Positions 1 to 29,505 of a stretch of DNA of 64,000 nucleotides are shown one piece after another; position 1 is the first letter of the stretch, and every line of letters starts with the position of its first letter. The notes beneath the pieces were generated by a model, which worked only from the letters and a program-made list of their open reading frames with translations, searched no databases and was not told where the DNA came from. The stretch comes from Serinus canaria. Its lineage: Eukaryota > Chordata > Aves > Passeriformes > Fringillidae. The stretch lies in NCBI RefSeq assembly GCF_022539315.1, contig NC_066343.1:39258706-39322705 (forward strand), in the 5' to 3' direction. Both the position numbers and the translations under genes were made by a program.

Positions 1-3000
1 GCTTTTGATATGACCTGAAATATATATTTCTACTGTAAACTTGCATTACTGATCAGTCCAGAATATCTTTTAGGAAACCACTTAACATTCTTCATTCATA
101 CTTTGAAATTACATTATCTCAACTAGCCGTTGCTTCCTGAGAGCACTGCCTGCATTAAACAAGAAGGAGGTTGCTGGGTTATAGTGACATGCATATTTGT
201 GGCCAAACTAATATCCAGTAGGATTAGACTAGTTCTCAAGCTGTTTTTTCCAGCCTACTCTATTTGAAAACCTGCCATAGTTCTGGGACCAGTCATGGCC
301 TTGTTCCACAGTTTGAGTGAATACCTTGAAAAGAACTAGGGCACAGCGAAGTTTCTGAGAGCCTTCTGTTTTCTACTAGCTTCCCTTAGTGACAGAGCTT
401 TTCAACGACATTCTGATGCAGGTACCTTGTACTGCCATAGCAGATTCATTGGTTTCATTTTCTTGAATAACCATACGGCAAGAACGGACTTTCATTGTTA
501 ATAGGGTAACATCCATGTCCCTGTGTGAGAATACTGTAGGTTTAATATACTGACACTGAATTAATTGAAAGCTTTCACTGTGACCTGTGACTGGGTTTTT
601 TTCAACAAAAGAAGGAGCTTATTTTCACATTAAAAGGAAAACATTCTTGAAGAACACAGAACCTGAAACTGCAGTCAGATATGCTGCAAGTGCAGAAGTC
701 TACTTAGCACCTGAAACAAAGATAACAAGTTGTTAGTTGGTGACATACTGTAGACAAGAGATGACAGAAAGTGCCGAGGCTGCCTTCTGCCAGAAGGCTA
801 CATGTAGCTTGTGAGAGCAGCTGCCACGACAAATGCCTTCAGCAGCTGCTACAGGAGTGCTGTGGCACTCTAGAGAAATGTGGCCGTACCTCTGTTCCGG
901 GGGGCAATCTGTGTTGCAAATTCAGCCGGTAAGAACAGTGGTTATCTGAAGGGCTCTGACACACCACTGCCAGGTACATCCACTGCAAAGTGGATAAGGC
1001 AAGAACCAATGACTGCTATGCATAGCCACACAAACCATTTTCTGTTTAACATCAGCTCTTAAATAAGCATGCTCTCTCAATATAACTAATTTAATTCCTT
1101 TTCTTGTTGGAAAAAACTAAGCAATATTTCTCATTAATTCTAAAAGCTTGAACACAGATCTGGAAGCCTTATACACCAGAAAATTGCAGTGAAATATTTG
1201 CAAAGTTATGCTATAAACAGCTTTATTGAGATCTTCTTGCTTGCACTGGACCACAGGCATGACAGTGGCTTTCCAGAGAGCACATGTTGAAAAAGAAGAC
1301 AAGGACAATGGGGGTGGGGCAGAAAAAAAGTCAGACAAGTAACATTGCCTTTAAGGTAGGAAGGTGGGGGAGGGAGGAAGAGAACAGAAGGTACATGCAA
1401 TTATTGTAGCTGAGATGGCTAAATATTAACACCAATGCAAAAAAAGAGAGGCCGTTGTGACTTCATCATCTAAACCAAACACAACACTTAATTTGATTCT
1501 GCAATTTGAATAACATGACTCTTACTTTGCACAAGAGAATAAAATCTGTGGATTATTTGTGCCATTTGAAATCTGAAGACTTCATGCTAAGACCTCTTAC
1601 ATGCTAAAGCAAAAACTTCAAAGGAAGTTTCCTAACTCATTATAGGAGAAATATATCCATAAAACAGCACTGAAGGTTTACAGTCAGCTCTATTAACTTC
1701 AACAAGGTTTACATGAAATGAAACTTGGTCAGTTTCCTACTAACAAGCAATTTTTCCTGAAACTGTAACTCAAGATCCAGTAATGTAGGTTCCAGACAGG
1801 CAACAGCTTTTACTGTTACAGTTTTAAACAATGTACTGCTCTCAAAATCCTCAGAAAATAAACCCAGAGGTGGCCCATGAGGTTATAATTTCCTCAGGTT
1901 TTCTTCACAGTGGGAGGGGCAAGGAAAGAAAGGAATGTTTGTGTTTATAAATAAAGCCTAAAACCCCTTACACCTCAAGCATAAAAACCCCCAAGATGTC
2001 CCATGCTTCACCTTCCTTCTTACTTGGCAAATTACCTCTAGTTTTCCTTGGAGGCTTCAAGCATGGTTGTCAATTTGGGATTGAGCAGTAAGGCCATACT
2101 GACAATCTGTCACAGCAAATCTCTATGGCCTAGCAGACATTGTTCAGAGAATGGAAAGGCTCGGGAAAAATATAATGACAGATAAATTAAAAAGAAATCC
2201 CTCTCCCAGCCATGAATTTTACATTTTTTGCAAACACTACCAACACCTGACAGACTGCTCTTGTCACTGGTTTCCCTATTCCTGCCAGAATATGTATTCT
2301 TTTGAATCTACAGGGAAAGAACCCAACTCAAACCAATCAAACAAAGGAAAAACCAAACCAACATAAAAAACCAAACCAAACCAAACTAAAAACAAGTGAA
2401 GGGGAAAAGAATGAGAAGAAGCAAAAAGAAAAATAAAAGACTTAATCAAATAATTTCTTACACTCTATACACTCACCAAAATATTTATATTTCTTTCAAA
2501 GTGACTAAGTAGCATCCACCAAAATTTAAATGAAAACTTTATTATATTATTTTAGAAGCAGAAATTTTAAAATATCAATCAAAATTAACACCAGCAATAA
2601 GTATACTATACAACATGTGTGCAGCAAAAATATTTAACTACTCTGTTAAGGTTAGTCAAGTAACTAGAAGAGTTAGTGAATGAGTTGCCTCTGGTTTCAA
2701 AACTACTAGCAATGATTAACATTAAGGTGGCAAAAAAAATAGAATCCTCATATGTTATGATTATTTTCTGCTAATAAACCTTTAAAACACTTGGCTTTCT
2801 TTTAAGTTATCTGTAAAAATATAGAGGGTTTTTAGATCCCCTTTTGGCATAGGATTGGATTTTTTTTTCCTCGCACCTGAATACTTAGAAGACAATCTTT
2901 CATTTTTCTATACTTTAGGTTCTTGCACAGTGAATATAGATTTGAGTCTTCAGACAGGTATAGAAAGAAGGGACTGTATTTGATTTAAATTTATTCAACT

Positions 3001-3445
3001 GATTTTCTCCAAGAAAAAACTGAGAGTCTCCTACACCTTTCTTTTAAAAATCAGCTAAGTACCTGAAAAGTAAAATAACAAGATGGTTTGCTCCTTGTCA
3101 TTTCCTGATAAATTCTGCTACTCAGGATTACCAGTCTAGAACGGGCAGGATTTTGCAGAATAAAAAAGTCAAGACACAAATATTTGAAATCTTAGTCCAA
3201 TACTGTCACCATAAGAAACAATCTGCCCAGTTTTGCTCCAACGAGTCACCTCCTTGTCTCATTTTTACATTATAATTCCTGACAAAAGACACACCACTTA
3301 ACTTGGAAGTTTACCTTTCAAGAGTTCTTCAAGGGAAATCCGACTTAAACATTTCCTAATCTAATAATAATATTAATATTAATCTAATAATAATAACAAC
3401 AATAATAATAATAGCCTAATCTAATAGTCTGCAAGTTTGCACATA
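1..3445. other. RMI1 3'UTR and downstream flank, no other gene seen
   Basis: No coding exon is recognisable here on either strand. The right part should be the RMI1 3'UTR: minus-strand AATAAA hexamers lie at 2990-2995 and 2538-2543, about 450 and 900 nt after the stop, and either could end the mRNA. An AT-rich ATA/ATT microsatellite lies at about 3360-3420, just past the stop. A run of AAACC-type units lies at about 2340-2390. The few 60-80 residue reading frames lack any family resemblance and look like chance. Confidence 0.5.
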
Positions 3446-5335
3446 TTATTTATTCAAACGTTTCTTCAATTGTTCTAGATGCCTAGCATCAGCATCCTGG
3501 AGAATTAATACAGTAGCTTTAGACTGAAATGGATTGTACTCAATAGTCATCAAACAACAAAGATCTATCAGCTCTTTTTGACATTTCTCTAAACCATCCT
3601 TAAGTTTTGGATGTAAAGCAGGATCCTTTTTCAGCTTATTAATTTCAGGCACTGAAAAGCCAATGAAACTTGTTAGAATATCATCTGCAAAATCTACTTC
3701 AAGATAAGCAGAGCCATCAGAAATTTTTGCCTTTATACCCCAGGACCCATTGCTTTTTGTGAGGTTTCCAGTGAGAGTTACAATAAAACATTTAACTTTC
3801 AGAATTGTAACAGTTTCTGGTTTTTTTGCAAGGAGAAGGGAAATATATGTGAAAGGTGGAGAATCTAAATCTAAATGTGCCTCTACTGCCTTGCAAGGAA
3901 AGATCTGTGAATCGTGTCGTTGCTGATCTCCTTCTGGATCCATTCTTATGGAAAGTACCGGATCATCATTTAATACCCTGCTGTCAGAAGTGTGTTGCTG
4001 TTTACATCTGTTCTCATCTAGGTCTGTATAATTCTGCCCCTCTTCATGAGGAGTTTCCAAAGAGAAAGCTGATGAACTGCAGGTCTGATTTAAGCCCTTG
4101 TGTGGCAAAAAGTTCCTAATGCTATTTTCATCTTCATCAAATATTGTTCTTCTCATGCTCTTTTCCTTGCTGATAGCTTCCCTGGGCTTATCTCTTTCAT
4201 TCACATTGTCTTCTTCACCAGTGCCATTTAAAGATGAATTGCAGGAGCTTCTAGATGCATGTGGAAGTCTGCCAGTAATGAAACGCATGTTTCTGTTGAT
4301 CTCCACTGGTGGCACTTCTTCCATTTCTCTTTGCATCTCTTCTTCCAGAAGAAAGTCATCTTCTAAAGGAAAATCATTTAAAAAGCCATCAGCGTATTCC
4401 ATGGGAGGTGAAACTTGTTCATCTAAGTGAGGCAAAGGACTTCCAGATTTTTGTAGCAAAACATTTCCATTGTGTGCAGTCACTGAACCTGAGGCTGTAT
4501 TAAAATTGTTGCTTCTAGTACAGTATCCACTTTCTAAAGATGTTCGGTTGTTTAAAGTAAATTCATTATTTTCATCAAGGCTGGCTAAAAGCTCTTCATC
4601 TGAAGGGCCAAGAGTTTGCTCTAACTCATCCACAGGCCTTGAAAAAATCTGTTCATGTCCAGCTTGTCCAACAGAATTAGGGTTTTCAGCTTCTCCAATT
4701 AACCTAGCAAGGACTCTTTCCTGACAATAATCCTCAAGAAGAGCATCAACTTCACCACCCAACAGTTTCACATTTTCTGGTTTAAGCAGAAGAACTCCAA
4801 GACGATATGCAATATTGCCCTGCACAGTGATTTTTGTTCCAGGAGGAAGGTTACTGCAGAGAACGGGCACTGGTTGATACTCCATGCCCTGAATTTGATG
4901 TATGCCATCTGTTAATTGTAGCATCAGCATTCGAGTAGGTTTTGCTTCCCAGGGCTTCTGAAATGTCTGAGTACTGGCTGTCACTTCTTCATTTACAGTG
5001 CTTTTCCCTCTTAGCTTCTGCAACTGAGAATATGCTGGCTGGCTAACATCCACCAGTGAATCAATCTGTATGGAGAAGCAGCCTGATAACTCTCCCTTGG
5101 GAGTATCTAAAATGCAGTTAGGCAAAATGGGATATTCCAAGTCTCTCAGATCGGTAAGAAGCCATTGCTCAAATACCTGCTTGTTTATCTGAGCTTGACT
5201 TAAATTGCTACCACTATTTTCTTCTTGAATCCAATTAATACATGCTTCCAGCCATGTTAAAGGAACTTTAACGTGCCATGTGGATGAAAGCCAGGTTTCC
5301 ACTCTTGCTACAATGCTAGATGTAGACATTTTCAT
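3446..5335 (-). CDS. RMI1: RecQ-mediated genome instability protein 1
   Basis: RMI1 is the OB-fold scaffold of the BLM-TOP3A-RMI1-RMI2 dissolvasome, which resolves double Holliday junctions without crossover in the nucleus. The frame is one uninterrupted coding exon of 629 codons; the human protein is 625 aa. The N-terminal third (about 10-205) carries the RMI_N helical and OB1 region, with the motifs [37 protein letters not shown] and [11 protein letters not shown]. The middle is acidic, Ser/Asn-rich and poorly conserved. The last ~140 residues form OB2, the RMI2-binding fold, with [24 protein letters not shown] and a terminal LKKRLNK. Two Mets compete for the start (5335 and 5329); the human N-terminus aligns better with the second, which gives 627 aa. 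A minus-strand acceptor (ttttag) precedes the exon, which would then begin at 5357. No lesions were seen. Confidence 0.97.
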   Translation of the reverse strand: MKMSTSSIVARVETWLSSTWHVKVPLTWLEACINWIQEENSGSNLSQAQINKQVFEQWLLTDLRDLEYPILPNCILDTPKGELSGCFSIQIDSLVDVSQPAYSQLQKLRGKSTVNEEVTASTQTFQKPWEAKPTRMLMLQLTDGIHQIQGMEYQPVPVLCSNLPPGTKITVQGNIAYRLGVLLLKPENVKLLGGEVDALLEDYCQERVLARLIGEAENPNSVGQAGHEQIFSRPVDELEQTLGPSDEELLASLDENNEFTLNNRTSLESGYCTRSNNFNTASGSVTAHNGNVLLQKSGSPLPHLDEQVSPPMEYADGFLNDFPLEDDFLLEEEMQREMEEVPPVEINRNMRFITGRLPHASRSSCNSSLNGTGEEDNVNERDKPREAISKEKSMRRTIFDEDENSIRNFLPHKGLNQTCSSSAFSLETPHEEGQNYTDLDENRCKQQHTSDSRVLNDDPVLSIRMDPEGDQQRHDSQIFPCKAVEAHLDLDSPPFTYISLLLAKKPETVTILKVKCFIVTLTGNLTKSNGSWGIKAKISDGSAYLEVDFADDILTSFIGFSVPEINKLKKDPALHPKLKDGLEKCQKELIDLCCLMTIEYNPFQSKATVLILQDADARHLEQLKKRLNK

Positions 5336-7745
5336 TTATGGTAAGAGACTGAATTCCCTAAAATTGAATTCAAAAAGACATATTTAATCTTCTGACAAAA
5401 ACTGAAATTATTACAAGTTTCATGCTTATATTTTAAATTAAAAACACTTCTACAGACAATGAAATTCATAGTCATTTCCAACATCTAACATTTCAATCAG
5501 CATAAAAGGTATGTGCAAGTAGCAGCATAAAAGTTAAGTGAAAAATACAAGAAAAGTATGGAGACTTATACAAGCAACCACACTTCTGTTGATTAAACTA
5601 GAAACATATAACTGAAACTCTTTTCTTATAGATTGAAAGTGAATGGACACAAAAAACCCAAACCATAAAAGCAGTATGTTTTAAAATATATTTCCTCTTT
5701 TTTTGTGGTTTTCTTTCTGCTAACACACAATTTACTTTAGAAATTGACCTGAGATGCTACTCTCCCACTTCAGCAGCCCTGTTAAGAACAGAAGAGGACC
5801 TATAGAACCAAGCTGAGGTCTATCAACGCCTATACCAGAGGAGCAACTTTCAGTCCTCAACTGAAAACTTTGTATGTGACAACAGAAAGCTGGCTTTGAA
5901 ACACTGTTGTCTAGAGACGCAGCTTGGCAGCTATCATTTCGAGGATATCAGAGGCTAATAAACTCTAACTTGTAGGTTTAGGAAGTACTTCTGCACAAAC
6001 GGAGTAAAACAGAAGTATTTCAGTTGGAAGGGACTCTTGAATGATCATTTAGTCCAACCACTTGACAAATTCTGGGCTGACCAAAAGTAAAAGCATGTTA
6101 CTAAGGATATTGCCCAGATATGTCTTAAAAACTAAGAGGTTTAGGGCATCAGCCACCTCTACAGGAAGCCTGTTTCAGTGTTTGATCATGCTCTTAGAAC
6201 TAGAATAATTCAGATTGGAAAAGACTTCCAAGATCATTGAGTCCAACCTCTGACTGAACACCACCACCCTGCCAACTAGATCATGGCACTAAGTGCCATG
6301 TCCAATCACTTATTGAACAATTTCAGGGATAGTGACTCCATTATCTCCCCAGACAGCCTATTCATTGCTTAAACACCCTTTCACCCCTTGTGAAAAATTC
6401 CTGATGTCCAACCTGAAATTCCCTTAGTACACCTTAAGGTCTATTTCAGAGCCTGACCCTGACCTTAAAACAATTCCCTTTAAAGTAGATTGTGGGGAGC
6501 AATAATGTCTCCCCTGAGCCTCCTTTTCTCCACCACTGCTCCCTCAACCACTCCTAACACCACTTACTCTTTCGGCCTTTCACCAGCTTTATTGTCCTTG
6601 GTAAAGAAATTATTTCTATTGTCAAGACTAAACCTTCCCTGATACAGCTTTGAACCATTCCCACATCTCATGTTGCTGGATGCCAGGAACACAGCAGCAC
6701 TCCCTCTCCAGGTCCCCTCCTCAGGGAGCTGTACAGAGCAATGAGGTCACCCCTGAGCCTCCTTCTCTCCAAACCAGACAAACCCAGAGCCCTCAGCCAC
6801 TCCTCACAGGATGTGCCTTCCAGCCCTTCCACCAGCTCTGCTGTCCTCCTCTGGACCATTCCAGGACCTTCTTCCCACCCTTCCCAGAGTGGGGGGCCCA
6901 GCGCTGCACACAGGACTCAGGGTGAGGCCGCACCAGGGCTGAATCCAGCAGGATGATCCCAATCACAGCTGGTGATGCTGTGTCTGCTGCACCCCGGGAT
7001 GAGGTTTGCCCTCCTGGCTGCCCGGGCACACACTGCTGGCTCACCCTGAGCTGCTGCCAGCCAGCACCCCCAGATCCCTTTTGCGGGGCTGCTCTACACA
7101 CACTCCTCTCCCAGCTCATACTTGTGGGGAGAGCTTTACTGCATCCCAGGCACAGAATCTGGATTTGTTCTTGTTTAATTTCATGCCACTGATGATTATC
7201 CAGTGCTCCAATATATTTCAGATCCCTCTGCAAGGCTCTTCTCCATCGAGAAAGTCAGCAGCACCTCCCAATCCGGTATCGCTAGCACACCTGCTAATGG
7301 TGACCTCAACTCCGGCATCCCTGTCACTACTACAAACATTGAAAAGATACCAGGTTGCCTAACTGTGCACGGATCATGTTCAATCCCTTAGAAAGGGCAA
7401 CGGAGTAACTCAATCTCTTTACAGGACACAACGAAAACGAAACGTATACTAAGAATATTTAAGAAACACCAGGTCTGGGTTCTGCTGCCTTTATTGGGGT
7501 ATTTTTGGCATTTATTTATGGTCTTTAGAGTGAACAAAAGAACACCCTGCCTCCAAGCTCTCCCCAAAAGATCCACCGCTCGGAAAATACCGCCTAGTTA
7601 GCCCAAATAAAGCGCCACCTTTCAACGGAGGAGGTGAAGGGGCTGAGGGAGGACGGGAAGCAGAGGCGGGGGGAAGAAGAAGACCTGAATGAGGACAGGT
7701 CGCAGCTCGCAGCCCCTCGGAGGGGCCGAGAGAACTCCAACTCAC
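5336..7745 (-). other. RMI1: RMI1 5' intron
   Basis: On the minus strand a GTGAGT donor spans 7745-7740, and a TTTTAG acceptor ends at 5358. They bound an intron of about 2.4 kb between a noncoding first exon in the CpG island and the coding exon. The right half is made of CR1 fragments. The left part (5360-6000) is AT-rich and shows nothing recognisable. Confidence 0.6.
6005..7270 (-). mobile_element. CR1 LINE fragments, probably three in a row
   Basis: Three blocks show CR1 3'-end text in reverse orientation: about 6010-6190, 6205-6620 and 6640-7270. Each begins with a 'ggaaggga / agtccaacc'-type segment. They continue with the diagnostic 'cctgatgtccaacctga', 'ctgagcctccttctctcc' and 'ccctcctctggacc'-like text. 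The third block is GC-richer and better preserved than the first two, so they are probably separate insertions. Several 60-146 residue reading frames here are non-functional. Confidence 0.85.
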
Positions 7746-7840
7746 CGGGGCTAGCGAGCGGTGGTAGCGGGGCGACCCCGGCTCCCTCCGGCCTGAGGGA
7801 TCGGGCAGCGCCGGAGCCCGCGCTCCCCAAAACCGCCGCG
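7746..7840 (-). other. RMI1: RMI1 noncoding first exon (3' boundary seen, 5' boundary guessed)
   Basis: The exon's 3' boundary is set by a consensus GTGAGT donor on the minus strand at 7745-7740. The upstream limit is unknown; I place it short of the CCAAT box. There is no coding content. Confidence 0.45.
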
Positions 7841-7899
7841 AGCACCAACCAGCCAATGGGAGGTGCGCGTCGAATCATCGCGAGAGTCTCGCCAGAGCG

Positions 7900-8031
7900 G
7901 GGACAGGCTGCACGCACAAGGCGGGGTTTTAGCGGCCGCCATTTTCTCGCCTCCCGGCCGCAGCCGCTCCCGTTTTTCTGGGCCGCCCCCTCGCTGCCCG
8001 CGCCGCTCCCAGTGCGGCTCCCGCAGCCCAG
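7900..8031 (+). other. HNRNPK: HNRNPK noncoding first exon (3' boundary seen, 5' boundary guessed)
   Basis: The text CGCAGCCCAG ends at 8031 and is followed by GTATGAAAG, a plausible donor within the CpG island. The YY1-type site at 7935-7945 would lie at or just after the start site. Downstream GC-rich segments could hold alternative first exons. Confidence 0.45.
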
Positions 8032-10434
8032 GTATGAAAGGCAGGCCGGCCGGCCGTAGCATGGGTCTAGCGGCGCCACCCTTTCCCCGGGTCCGTCTCG
8101 TCCTTTCCCTCACGGAGGGCGGTGCGGGTCGCGGCGCCGCCTCTTGTGCTGACGGACAGCGGCCTCACCCAACGAGGCGGCGGTGGTGCCGCGCGGGGGG
8201 CGGTGGTGGAGCCAATCGCGGGTGACGCTGGTGGATGTGCGCGTTGGAGTCCGGGGCTGCTCTCCTTTCTCTCCCGTACGCGGCGGGGCCGGCGGCGGGC
8301 GCAGGTACGCGCAGCCCGCGGCGCTGTGCGGCCGGGGCCGGCGAGGAGGGGAGGGGGGTGGGAGAAGGGCACAGGCCGGTTAAGGCCTTCCCTGGGCCGG
8401 TAGAGCCGCCGATGTACTCCGCTCGGCGACGCGGCGTGACACAGCGGTGCGAGACGGCCTGTGTGTCCTGTTTTGGGGCCTCCACTGCCGAGGGCTGCCG
8501 TGGCCCCAGGGCTTTCGTGGGGTCGACGGTAGAATAAGGAAAACGCTGCGTGGAGGACATTGGTGTGCCGCCGCCTCGGCTATTGCTGAGGGCCCTCAGG
8601 TGGTCTCTGTCCCCCTTGCCCCCGCCGGGACAGCGCGGGTTTCGCAGCGCCAGCGGGTGCGCTTCAAGGGCAGGGGCGCGGCGGCCGCTGCCGCCTTCCC
8701 GCGCCCACTCGTGGTAACTGCCCAGGGATAACTTCTGTTGGGGATTATGGCGGGCGCAGCGAGGGCGCTCCGGGCCGCGCCGATCGGGGGGCTGAGGCTC
8801 CGCGTCGCGGCCTCGCCGCTTTAGGGGGAGGGCGGAGTGCCCGTGGCGTTAGGACTGACCCTCCTCCGCCTGCTGCGCCAGGCTTGGAGCCGCCGGGCAC
8901 CTCCTTTGTGTCCGCCCGGGCCGAGCTGGGTAACGCTCCCCGCGGCCGCGTGGTGGTGGCGGCGGCCCTTCCGCTCCCGGCTCCGCCTCGCAGCGGGCTG
9001 GCGGGCGCCATTTCGGAGGGCGCCATTTCCGTTGCTCTGCGGGGGTGCCGCAGCGCCGCCACGCTCGACCCTGCCCCACCACTCTGGGTGGGCGGCTGGA
9101 GATGCAGGCAGGGAGGGAGGGGGGAAGAGCGGGGCAGGCTAGAAGTGCCGCTGCGCCTTGGAGGCGCTCTGACGTTCCTCAGCTCTTGGGTGTGTGGTCG
9201 TTGGTTCCGCCTCTCGTGTCCGCTAGTCCTTCTGTGTTATAAGAAACCTGACTTTATTAGTTATGGGAATGTCCTCGATTTACCTAGCCGAGCGAGGTTG
9301 CTGAGAACACATGACTTGTGGGGAAGTTTGAGTAGGAGAGACTAAGCCGTGAATTGGAACTGCAGCTGATGACACTTAGCTCCCCGCTGCCTTAAAATTC
9401 TTGGGATAGTTGGAAATAGACTAATCGGTGTCTGAAAGGGCTGTTACAGTTTGTCCGGGTCTTCCTTCCTGCCCGTCCGCGTAACAGCGCAATTCTGGCA
9501 CTGTCTGCCTGAGTTCTCGCTATTACTAAACTTGTGCATGCCTGTTAGCCCGCTTCACGTATCTGGAAATGCCGGCATATATTGGGAAGGCAGAACTTGC
9601 TTTTAGCCCCTACAAGCCGGGCAGCAATTACATAGCTGCCTAAAAGTACGTTTAATAAATAAGAATCAGCTTCCTCCCCACCCCCATTCCCCCTCCCCCG
9701 ATTATGGATACAAGAATGAGTGCCTGTTGAGGCAATGGATGTTAATGGAATGCAAAGGGAAATATGTGATTGTTTGGCTGGATTTGTAAATCACATTTTT
9801 AATGATAGTAAGTTGGAAAATTTTTTTTTTTTTTCATTTACGCTACTCGCTGATACGACTAAGTGACTAAAAGCAGGTCACAGTCTGTCGATTAGAGGTG
9901 CTTTTAGAGGTTTTGGGGTGGTGTGCATGCAGTGGGTTGTATGTAAAGGGTAATATTTTTAAAACCACATTATTTTAGTGTAGTTGGAAGTTGTAATTTT
10001 TATTTTATTCATAGTTGAGAGGAACACATGGTCAAATGTGTGCTAGTAGAGAATTTGTAGAACAAATGCTGATGATTACCGTAACAGGACTTTTTATTAA
10101 GTGTAAATTGTGTTGACCTAAATAGCAGGACCAGATTTTGGTGTAGTGCCCTTTAGAAAGTGAAACCAAGCCACATATCATATAATGTTGAGATTATGTG
10201 GTTACTTAAAACTTGGGTGTGCCCAAAAATTTTAATTCAGACATTAAGAGTTTATGTAAGTCTACAGATTTCACCTTAAACTTCTCTTTGTGGTGTTTTT
10301 GGCTTAGCTATGCTTTTTCTTTTATAAGGAAAAAATTTACAGCAATTGTTTAGGCCAGCCCTTCAGTTTCTGATTGTAGCAGAAGCAGACTTACAACGTG
10401 GGAAGACTCACACTGATATATGCTGTTTTCATAG
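8032..10434 (+). other. HNRNPK: HNRNPK 5'UTR intron
   Basis: The first 1.2 kb is still CpG island. It includes two copies of GGGCGCCATTTC at 9003-9014 and 9018-9029. The rest is AT-rich, with poly-T at about 9820-9835. No repeat element or coding exon was recognised. Confidence 0.5.
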
Positions 10435-10513
10435 GCTCTTGAAGCGATAGGCTGTTGGATTTTGATCCCGCCCAGCATACTTGAGATTTTGTCAGCAAGG
10501 ATATATAATAGCG
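10435..10513 (+). other. HNRNPK: Probable HNRNPK second noncoding exon
   Basis: A 79-nt segment is bounded by a TTTTCATAG acceptor and a GCG|GTAAGT donor. It lies about 100 nt upstream of the start-codon exon and has a more even base composition than the flanking intron. The boundaries are visible, but use of the exon is inferred. Confidence 0.5.
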
Positions 10514-10648
10514 GTAAGTTCTAGCAGCAGGCATTTATTTTTGTTATTTTTTTCACTTTAGCGTGAGGTACAGTTTGTCTTTTGACAAAAAAATGTACTG
10601 TCTTTATTTTTCAACAGGTTTTGCTTGCTTACATAAGAAAAAAAGACA

Positions 10649-27636
<16,988 letters not shown>

Positions 27637-27693
27637 TGCAAGATTATTTTTTCTTTTTATAGTGTGAAGCAGTATTCTGGAAAGTTTTTCTAA

Positions 27694-28760
27694 GACTAGT
27701 GAAGAACTGAAGGAGTCCTGCACCCTTTTTTTTTTTAATCTGCTTCTGTTTAAAAAGCCAACATTCCTCTGCTTCATAGGTGTTCTGCATTTGAGGTGTA
27801 GTGGAATACTTGCTGTACACCAGATGTAATGTTTTAGTTCCTTACAGATACATGGGGGGGGGAAGGGCGCACAAGACTAACATTGAAATTTTGAAGTGGC
27901 AGAGAGAATGAGTTCTATTTTTGTTCATTGTTGGTGGTAAATTGTACTGTTTTTCTGTAATTGTTGTGAGCACCCTGCTTTATGTACACTGTATCTTACT
28001 TTGAAGGGGGAAAATATGGCTAGGCCACAGTGTCCCTGGCATTTGTTGAGAGCAGTGTGCAGAATGTAATGCATTTTTGTAAGAAACATTTTAGGGTTTT
28101 TAAATAAATTTAGTGAACCTATTCTTGGTGGTCATTTTTCTTCAAGTCTACATAAGGTCATAACTAAAATGTATACACCTAGTTTTGTTTTTTTTTTTCC
28201 CTCATAAATTAAAGTTGCTGTTAAGCTTGCTCTTCAGTTTCCTTGATATATAGATGGAGTTACGTGGGATTTTTTTGACAAATTAAAGAGATTGTGTGAA
28301 AACAATGACTGCTTTGCTGTTTTGGGGGGGGGGAAGGTGAAAATACTCACGCAAATGTATAAAACTTGGCCCTCTTTGCAATACATATATATATTGGTGA
28401 CAGTATATAAATAAAATACTTTAAAACTTTGTGATGTCACTGAGTAAACAGTCATAAAGTACACCTGGTTATAGACAGCTTGCTTAATGCAGAGTTGCTC
28501 TACCCTGACTGAAAAAATGATACCTGTTTCCTGAGCTTTTGTTTGTATGAGGTAGGAATTGCGATTTGGCAAGATGAGATATAACTATGTAACTTGTTTT
28601 CCATTGTATGCAAAACTTCAACTTGTTTCCCAGATGTATGTTGAGTTCTGTAAGAATTATTTGTGTGAAATTAAAAAAAAATATAACGCCTCTGGATATC
28701 TCATGAAGTATTGGCATTTGTATTTATAGTTTAAAGTTTTAATTTCACTTCCTGAATAAA
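27694..28760 (+). other. HNRNPK: HNRNPK 3'UTR with three poly(A) signals
   Basis: AATAAA occurs at 28103-28108, 28410-28415 and 28755-28760, which would give 3'UTRs of about 0.4, 0.7 and 1.1 kb. G-runs at 27854 and 28323 and several U-rich tracts are present. No repeats were seen. Confidence 0.7.
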
Positions 28761-29505
28761 AACAGATTAAAAAGTTTAAAGGTGTGTGGCACATAGAGAT
28801 ATGATGAGTGCAGAGTAAGTGAAGATTCTTTTATTGTCTTTGGTTGGTTGGTTGGTTTGTTGTGCCCCCTTCCCCCCCCCACCAGATATGTGGTGTGTGA
28901 ACTTGGCCTATTTCACGTAGCTGCTCTTTAAAATGGCATGGTAAAGGTTAGGGGCGTTATGCATAAGGCTGGCTCCCTTGGCAGAGCGATGCTGAGTTCT
29001 GTAGAAATGCCATCGTTCTCTTTAGTCAGTGGGAAGTCAGCTGGCTTGGTACACAGCTTGGTACCTAAATTCTAGTCAAGTCTGCAATCAAGGCCAAGGT
29101 TTTGGGCTAAACAGGAGTTAACTAAAACAGGCTGAATTTCTCTGTGTGCTTCCAGCTTGTGTATGTCTGCAAAAGGGGTTTTGGACCGTATTTTTTTTTT
29201 TTGGTTCTTTTCTGTTTTGATTGGGGAAAGGAGCTAAACAACTCAACACGCACATTCTTGTTCGTTCCTCGGGTTTTTTTTTGTTTTTTTTTTTTTTATC
29301 CGTCTCTTTTTCAATGATGGGAATCTTCTGGAAGACTCATGAAGCTGAGTCTGCCCCTTGCTCTAGCCTGGCAGGATTTGAGGGGGCGACTCTCACCATG
29401 AACGTGCTGGTCCAAGCGCTCCCGGGCCTGGGGTCTGTGCTCGCTCTCGCCCCCGAGCGCCGCCCCGGCCCCGCCTCCGCCCGCGCCTGCGCGCAGCGGC
29501 AGCAC
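28761..29505. other. HNRNPK-QNG1 intergenic interval
   Basis: An AT-rich stretch with poly-T (29190-29300) passes into a GC-rich QNG1 promoter from about 29350. No gene is recognisable. Confidence 0.5.

Larger units (their letters stand above)
7620..9250. promoter_or_regulatory. CpG island, bidirectional RMI1/HNRNPK promoter
   Basis: This is a GC- and CpG-rich block of about 1.6 kb in otherwise AT-rich DNA, between divergently read RMI1 and HNRNPK. The minus-strand RMI1 first exon ends at 7746, with GTGAGT following. A plus-strand exon ends at about 8031, with GTATG following. Between them lie a CCAAT box in CCAGCCAATGGGA (about 7848-7860, NF-Y type) and a GCCGCCATTTT YY1-type site (7935-7945). 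A second CCAAT is at about 8212. The head-to-head arrangement is the same in human (established knowledge). Transcription start points are inferred, not seen. Confidence 0.85.

Noticed and set aside
3446..5335. Plus-strand frames of 64-110 aa across RMI1
   Set aside because: They are antisense shadows of the intact RMI1 coding exon.
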